This document shows, piece after piece, positions 7,811-11,943 of a DNA stretch of 11,943 nt. This stretch comes from an uncultured Clostridia bacterium (GTDB lineage: Bacteria > Bacillota > Clostridia > TANB77 > CAG-508), in the NCBI GenBank assembly GCA_934162615.1, contig CAKPJK010000036.1:1-11943 (forward strand). The letters are read 5' to 3'. Each line of letters opens with the position of its first letter. Within the stretch, counting starts at the first letter, position 1. A program made the position numbers and the translations under genes. Below the pieces are notes generated by a model that saw only the letters and a program-made list of their open reading frames with translations, searched no databases and had not been told where the DNA came from.

Positions 7811-10669
7811 TTATCTTTCCTCATTTTCTTTTTTATCATTTTCTTTACTATTTTCTTTTTTATCATTTTCTTTACTATTTTCTAATATTTGATTTTTAAT
7901 TTCTTCAATATCATACATTAGTTCTTCTATATCCAAATCTAAATCTCTTGCTGTATTTTCGAAAGCCATTTTATTATCATATCCCATTTCTAAATATTTA
8001 GATAATATTTTCATTGTCTCCTCATCTTCTGATTTTAGGTTCCATTTTTTTACATCTATTTCTTTCTTTTCATCACTATTTTTGTTGTTACTTGATGTTT
8101 TTGTTGTATTTTCCAATTTTGAAAAATCAATATTATAATTATTTTTTTGTTTTATTATATACCCTTTACAATATTTTTTTGTTTTATTATATAAAGCCCC
8201 ATATAAGAACTCTTTATTAATATCATTATTATAATTATAATTATAAATTACATCTCCACATTTTTCAATTAATGTTGATATACAAAAACTTTCTAATTCC
8301 TGTTTGTCATATTTATATCTATATGACATAAAATTTGATATCTTTTTACTTATATCTAATATAATATTTTCGTATTTACTCATATCTTTTTTGTTCATTG
8401 GTATAGATTTTCCAATATAAAGTCCGCCTTTTTCTTCTATTGTTTTTTTGTAAGTTTCAATATATTTTTGATTTAAAACAGAACAGATAATTTTTTCTGT
8501 ATCAACATTTTTAAATTGTGCTATCTGGTTTAATTCTTCTTTTGTTACAATTTTATCATAATATCCCTTCAACTTCATATACATTTTTATGTTTTCAGAA
8601 TTTTTTGAAAATATTGTATCAAACTTATTTATACTTTTTGAAAAAATATTGCCAAAATTTTTTTCAATATTTTCTTTACATATGTGATATTTATCTAATA
8701 CCTCAAACATTTTTTCTATTTCACTTGCTTTTCCTTGTGCCAATACTGTTAAACAATTTTCTATTGTTTCTTTTGATATTTGATGTTTTTCTAACACTTC
8801 AAATATTTTTTCTATTTCACTTGTTTTTCCATTTGCCAATACTGATAAACATTTTTCTATTGTTTCTTTTGATATTTGATGTTTTTCTAATGTTTCAAAT
8901 ATTTTTTCTATTTCACTTGTTTTTCCATTTGCCAATACTGTTAAACAATTTTCTATTGTTTCTTTTGATATTTTATGATTTTCTAACACTTTTAATATTT
9001 CTTCTATTTCTTTTGCTTTTCCTCTTGCCAATACTGATAAACAATTTTCTATTGTTTCTTTTAATATTTGATGTTCTTCCAATACCTTTAATATTTTTTC
9101 TATTTCACTTGCTTTTCCTACTGCTAATACTGATAAACAATTTTCTATTGTTTCTTTTGATATTTGATGGTCTTCCAGTACCTTTAATATTTTTTCTATT
9201 TCATTTGTTTTTCCTCTTGCCAATACTGTTAAACATTTTTCTATTGTTTCTTTGGATATTTGATGTTCTTCTAATACTTCAAATATTTTTTTTATTTTAT
9301 TTGCTTTTCCACTTGCCAATACTGTTAAACATTTTTCTATTGTTTCTTTGGATATTTGATGTTCTTCTAATACTTCAAATATTTTTTCTATTTTATTTGC
9401 TTTTCCTTTTGCCAATACTGTTAAACATTTTTCTATTGTTTCTTTTGATATTTGATGGTCTTTCAGTACCTTTAATATTTTTTCTATTTCATTTGCTTTT
9501 CCTCTTACCAATACTATTAAACATTTTTCTATTGTTTCTTTTGATATTTGATGTTTTTCTAACACTTTAAATATTTTTTCTATTTCACTTGCTTTTCCTC
9601 TTTCCAATACTGATAAACAATTTTCTATTGTTTCTTTTGATATTTGATGTTTTTCTAACACTGTTAATATTTCTTCTATTTCTTCGGCTTTTCCTGTCGC
9701 TAATACTGTTAAGCAATTTTCTATTATTTTTTTTGATATTTCATGTTTTTCCAATACTTTTAATATTTCTTCTATTTCTTCAGCTTTTCCTGTTACCTTT
9801 CCTCCTGCTAATACTGATAAGCAATTTTCTATTGTTTCTGTTTGTATTTTATGTTTTTCTAACACTTCAAATATTTTTTCTATTTCATTTGCTTTTCCTA
9901 ATGCTAATACTGATAAACAGTTTTCTATTATTTCTTTTGATATATTATGTGCGTCTAATACTTCAAATATTTTTTCTATTTCATTTGCTTTTCCTAATGC
10001 TAATACTGATAAACAGTTTTCTATTATTTTTTTTGATATATTATGTGCGTCTAATACTTCAAATATTTTTTCTATTTCACTTGCTTTTCCGCTTGCTAAT
10101 ACTGATAAACAGTTTTCTATTATTTCTTTTGATATGTTATGTGTGTCTAATACTTTTAATATTTCTTCTATTTCTTTTGCTTTTCCACGTGCTAATACTG
10201 ATAAACAGTTTTCTATTATTTCTTTTGATATGTTATGTGTGTCTAATACTTTTAATATTTCTTCTATTTCTTTTGCTTTTCCACGTGCTAATACTGATAA
10301 ACAGTTTTCTATTATTTCTTTTGATATATTATGTGCATCTAGTACTTTAAATATTTCTTCTATTTCACTTGCTTTTCCGCTTGCTAATACTGATAAACAT
10401 TTTTCTATTGTTTCTTTTGATATGTTATGTGCGTCTAATACTTTAAATATTTTTTCTATTTCAAAAGTATCACTTTTTAACAAAATACTTCTACATTTAG
10501 ATATTTTTTCCAGCGCTATATTATTATTAATTAAAACATTTAGATTTTCTCTAATTTTATCTATTTGCCCAACTTTTAATACTGTTTTACTTTTTGATAT
10601 CCTATTTTTTTGTTCTTCTGTAAAGTCATATTCATTTAATACCTCTAACAGCTCTTCTTTGCTTATCAT
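7811..10669 (-). CDS. 952-residue protein: array of 32-residue helical repeats plus a C-terminal domain resembling a divergent sigma factor
   Basis: Not a protein I can name. Residues 1-69 are a helical cap with two worn repeats. Residues 70-649 hold 18 two-helix units (17 of 32 residues, the seventh of 36), and 650-681 a degenerate nineteenth. Every full unit carries SKETIE-type helix start, Cys-Leu, GK, and EIEKI-VLE; the size and helix-turn-helix pattern recall mTERF-like repeats, which is only a resemblance. Residues 682-952 are shared with the upstream paralogue. Within them, 762-841 (a YENIILDISKKIS helix, then DKQELES, then a helix-rich block) resembles sigma region 2, and 878-929 (LKSEDEE, then NTARDLDLDIEEL) resembles a region 4/helix-turn-helix. 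The tail has a nine-residue SKENDKKEN repeated twice. No signal or membrane segment. GGAG seven bases before the ATG overlaps the stop of the 98-residue gene, so the two are translated together. Function unknown; nucleic-acid binding is inferred. Confidence 0.88.
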   Translation of the reverse strand: MISKEELLEVLNEYDFTEEQKNRISKSKTVLKVGQIDKIRENLNVLINNNIALEKISKCRSILLKSDTFEIEKIFKVLDAHNISKETIEKCLSVLASGKASEIEEIFKVLDAHNISKEIIENCLSVLARGKAKEIEEILKVLDTHNISKEIIENCLSVLARGKAKEIEEILKVLDTHNISKEIIENCLSVLASGKASEIEKIFEVLDAHNISKKIIENCLSVLALGKANEIEKIFEVLDAHNISKEIIENCLSVLALGKANEIEKIFEVLEKHKIQTETIENCLSVLAGGKVTGKAEEIEEILKVLEKHEISKKIIENCLTVLATGKAEEIEEILTVLEKHQISKETIENCLSVLERGKASEIEKIFKVLEKHQISKETIEKCLIVLVRGKANEIEKILKVLKDHQISKETIEKCLTVLAKGKANKIEKIFEVLEEHQISKETIEKCLTVLASGKANKIKKIFEVLEEHQISKETIEKCLTVLARGKTNEIEKILKVLEDHQISKETIENCLSVLAVGKASEIEKILKVLEEHQILKETIENCLSVLARGKAKEIEEILKVLENHKISKETIENCLTVLANGKTSEIEKIFETLEKHQISKETIEKCLSVLANGKTSEIEKIFEVLEKHQISKETIENCLTVLAQGKASEIEKMFEVLDKYHICKENIEKNFGNIFSKSINKFDTIFSKNSENIKMYMKLKGYYDKIVTKEELNQIAQFKNVDTEKIICSVLNQKYIETYKKTIEEKGGLYIGKSIPMNKKDMSKYENIILDISKKISNFMSYRYKYDKQELESFCISTLIEKCGDVIYNYNYNNDINKEFLYGALYNKTKKYCKGYIIKQKNNYNIDFSKLENTTKTSSNNKNSDEKKEIDVKKWNLKSEDEETMKILSKYLEMGYDNKMAFENTARDLDLDIEELMYDIEEIKNQILENSKENDKKENSKENDKKENEER
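8627..10462 (-). repeat. Coding tandem array, 96-bp units (18 full, 1 degenerate)
   Basis: Units run from 10462 down to 8627 with a strict 96-bp period, except unit 7 (9886-9779), which has 12 extra bases coding VTGK-type residues. Neighbouring units 2-4 are nearly or fully identical: positions 10094-10231 match 10190-10327 base for base, 138 in a row. Units 5 and 6 and units 12 and 13 are also close pairs. Units towards the C-terminal end are more diverged. Such a pattern is expected from repeated unequal exchange or slippage. Confidence 0.95.
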
Positions 10670-10679
10670 AAAATTTCTC

Positions 10680-10976
10680 CTATTGATTATTATATAATTC
10701 TTCGTTTATCAATATCATTTGTATAGTTTTTTTCGAATATCCTTTTTCTTCCATTCTTTTTACTTCATTTTTCAAAGTTATAGTTGTCTCCAAAAAAATT
10801 TTTATATTATTTTCTAATATCGGATATATTAAAAAATTTTTTTCTTGCAAATATTCCAATGTCTGTCTTACAAAGATTTCTTCATTTTTTAAAAATTCTA
10901 TAATTCCTTCATTATATCTTTCTTTTAATTCTGTTATTTGCTCATCTTTTATGCCGAATTCTTTAAAATACTCCAT
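10680..10976 (-). CDS. Small 98-residue helical protein between the two repeat proteins
   Basis: Unrecognised. The sequence is almost wholly helical and charged. Two or three helix pairs can be drawn, starting FGIKDEQITELKERY (6-20) and ending EEKGYSKKTIQMILINEE (76-93). The last segment has the same spacing as the repeat units of its neighbours (a turn, then Ser-Lys-x-Thr-Ile, then hydrophobic residues), so it may be a minimal, diverged member of the same repeat family without the C-terminal domain. It lacks the in-register cysteine. Its ATG at 10976 lies one base after the stop of the upstream paralogue, with GGGGGA before it, and its stop overlaps the ribosome binding site of the 952-residue gene. 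This strict coupling suggests the three are made together. It could be a partner or a regulator of the flanking proteins, or a remnant of a third copy. Confidence 0.8.
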   Translation of the reverse strand: MEYFKEFGIKDEQITELKERYNEGIIEFLKNEEIFVRQTLEYLQEKNFLIYPILENNIKIFLETTITLKNEVKRMEEKGYSKKTIQMILINEELYNNQ

Positions 10977-10977
10977 T

Positions 10978-11943
10978 TTATTTTTCCCCCTGCTCTATTT
11001 CATTTTCTTTGTCATTGCTTAATATTTGATTTTTGATTTTTTCAATATCATACATTAGCTCTTCTATATCCAAATCTAAATCTCTTGCTGTATTTTCGAA
11101 AGCCATTTTATTATCATATCCCATTCCTAAATAGTTTGATAGTATTTTCATTATTTCTTCATCTTCTGATTTCAAATTCCATTGTTTTACATCTAATTTT
11201 TCTTTTTTTATATCATTATTTTTGTTATATTTGGACGTTTTTGTTGTATTCTCAAATTTTGAAAAATCAATATTGAAATTTTGATTCAAAATATATCCTA
11301 TACAATATTTTTTAGATTTGCTATATAAAGAATTATATAAAAATTCTTGGTCTATATCCATATTATAAATTATATCTCCACATTTTTCAATCAATACTGA
11401 TATACAATAACTTTCTAATTCTTGTTTGTCATATTTATATTTATATGATAGTGAATTTGATATTTTTTTACTTATATCTAATATAATATTTGAATATTTG
11501 TTCATATCTTGTTTATTCATTGGTATAGATTTTCCAATATACAATCCACCTTTTTCTTTTAATACTTTTTTATGGTATGCAGTATATTCTTGTTTAAAAT
11601 TAGCATTAATAATGTTTTCTATATCAATATTTCTAAAAGTACTTATTTTATTAAATTCTTCTATTGTTACTATTTTATTGTAATATCCTTTTAATTTCAT
11701 ATACATTATTATATTTTCATTGTTAGTATCTTCTGGAAGGTTGGAGAAAATTTTAGTAAAATCATTTATATTTTTTAAAAATATAATTCCATAATTTTCC
11801 TCTATATTATGTTTTGGTATTTCATACTCGTCTAGTATTTTAAATATTTTTTCTATTTCTTTGTTTTTTCCTTGTGCTAATACTGATAAACAGTTCTCTA
11901 TTGTTTCTTTTGATATGTTATGTTCGTCTAATACTTTAAATAT
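10978..11943 (-). CDS. Second repeat protein with sigma-like C-terminal domain, C-terminal 321 residues, cut by the right window edge
   Basis: Paralogue of the 952-residue protein. The reading frame is open from the edge to the stop at 10978, so the ATG at 11706 (MYMKLKGYY) is internal; the same motif is internal in the paralogue (residue 696 there). Visible from the N-terminal side: one repeat lacking its first four residues and a second, degenerate unit, then about 35 diverged residues, then the shared domain of about 240 residues. Key shared blocks are GGLYIGKSIPMNK, YKYDKQELES, LIEKCGD, TTKTS, WNLKSEDEE and MAFENTARDLDLDIEELMYDI. The Asn-rich linker before WNLKSEDEE differs in length and sequence, and the tail lacks the SKENDKKEN repeats. 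At DNA level the last block is almost identical in the two genes (83 of 84 bases). Function unknown; inferred to act like its paralogue. Confidence 0.87.
   Translation of the reverse strand: MFKVLDEHNISKETIENCLSVLAQGKNKEIEKIFKILDEYEIPKHNIEENYGIIFLKNINDFTKIFSNLPEDTNNENIIMYMKLKGYYNKIVTIEEFNKISTFRNIDIENIINANFKQEYTAYHKKVLKEKGGLYIGKSIPMNKQDMNKYSNIILDISKKISNSLSYKYKYDKQELESYCISVLIEKCGDIIYNMDIDQEFLYNSLYSKSKKYCIGYILNQNFNIDFSKFENTTKTSKYNKNNDIKKEKLDVKQWNLKSEDEEIMKILSNYLGMGYDNKMAFENTARDLDLDIEELMYDIEKIKNQILSNDKENEIEQGEK
11764..11943 (-). repeat. End of the 96-bp coding repeat array of the second paralogue
   Basis: Positions 11943-11860 encode 28 residues of one standard unit (NISKETIENCLSVLAQGK in the middle, cysteine in register). 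Positions 11859-11764 encode a last, degenerate unit without the cysteine, just as the array of the 952-residue protein ends in a degenerate unit. The array must continue beyond the window. Confidence 0.88.

Noticed and set aside
8518..10350. Long plus-strand open frames of 350 and 253 residues rich in Leu, Phe and Ile, looking like membrane proteins
   Set aside because: They are the antisense of the 96-bp coding repeats; the hydrophobic pattern arises from reading charged, A-rich helix codons backwards. No ribosome binding sites.
8627..10462. Regularly spaced repeats that might suggest a CRISPR array
   Set aside because: The units abut without unique spacers, are 96 bp long, and form one open reading frame with protein-level conservation.
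10978..11706. A complete 242-residue protein starting at the ATG at 11706
   Set aside because: The frame stays open to the window edge and encodes repeat units upstream; the paralogue has the same Met-Tyr-Met internally.

Overview
The window is a very AT-rich stretch of a bacterial chromosome. The ribosome binding sites are strong GGAGG/GGAG type, genes are tightly spaced, and the encoded proteins look like low-GC Bacillota, most probably an uncultured or gut-type member of the Clostridia. That placement is inferred from composition, the style of the Obg, MutS and TrpRS proteins, and a TrpRS with a cysteine set like that of iron-sulfur TrpRS enzymes from anaerobes. No close relative can be named without a search.

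Left part (1-4000, all minus strand) reads as one operon in the order trpS, an unrecognised 392-residue gene, obgE, lysS (cut by the left edge). Gaps are 11, 31 and 38 bases, and an excellent extended -10 promoter lies about 80 bases before trpS. Two aminoacyl-tRNA synthetases and a ribosome-assembly GTPase make this a translation operon; the 392-residue protein is the unexplained passenger.

Middle part (4214-5157): dapA (lysine/diaminopimelate synthesis) runs on the plus strand but is broken by a single extra base at about 4733. It meets mutS, coming from the other strand, at a nearly perfect 41/42-base inverted repeat (5050-5157). The stop codons of both genes lie inside this repeat, and dapA appears to have lost its last residues there. 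Each arm is itself a hairpin followed or edged by T residues, so the element probably serves as a two-way terminator and looks like a REP-doublet type repeat.

Right part (5150-11943, all minus strand): mutS is preceded in the same direction by a 952-residue repeat protein, a 98-residue helical protein and the C-terminal part of a second repeat protein that runs off the right edge. The two large proteins are paralogues. Each has an array of 32-residue (96-bp) two-helix units with a cysteine in register, followed by a conserved C-terminal domain of about 250 residues. By eye, that domain resembles a very divergent sigma factor (a region 2-like helical segment, a linker, then a region 4/helix-turn-helix-like segment). 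The repeat array carries exact 96-bp duplications, so its copy number is probably unstable. This tandem family of repeat-array plus sigma-like-domain proteins, placed directly before mutS, is the least ordinary content of the window.
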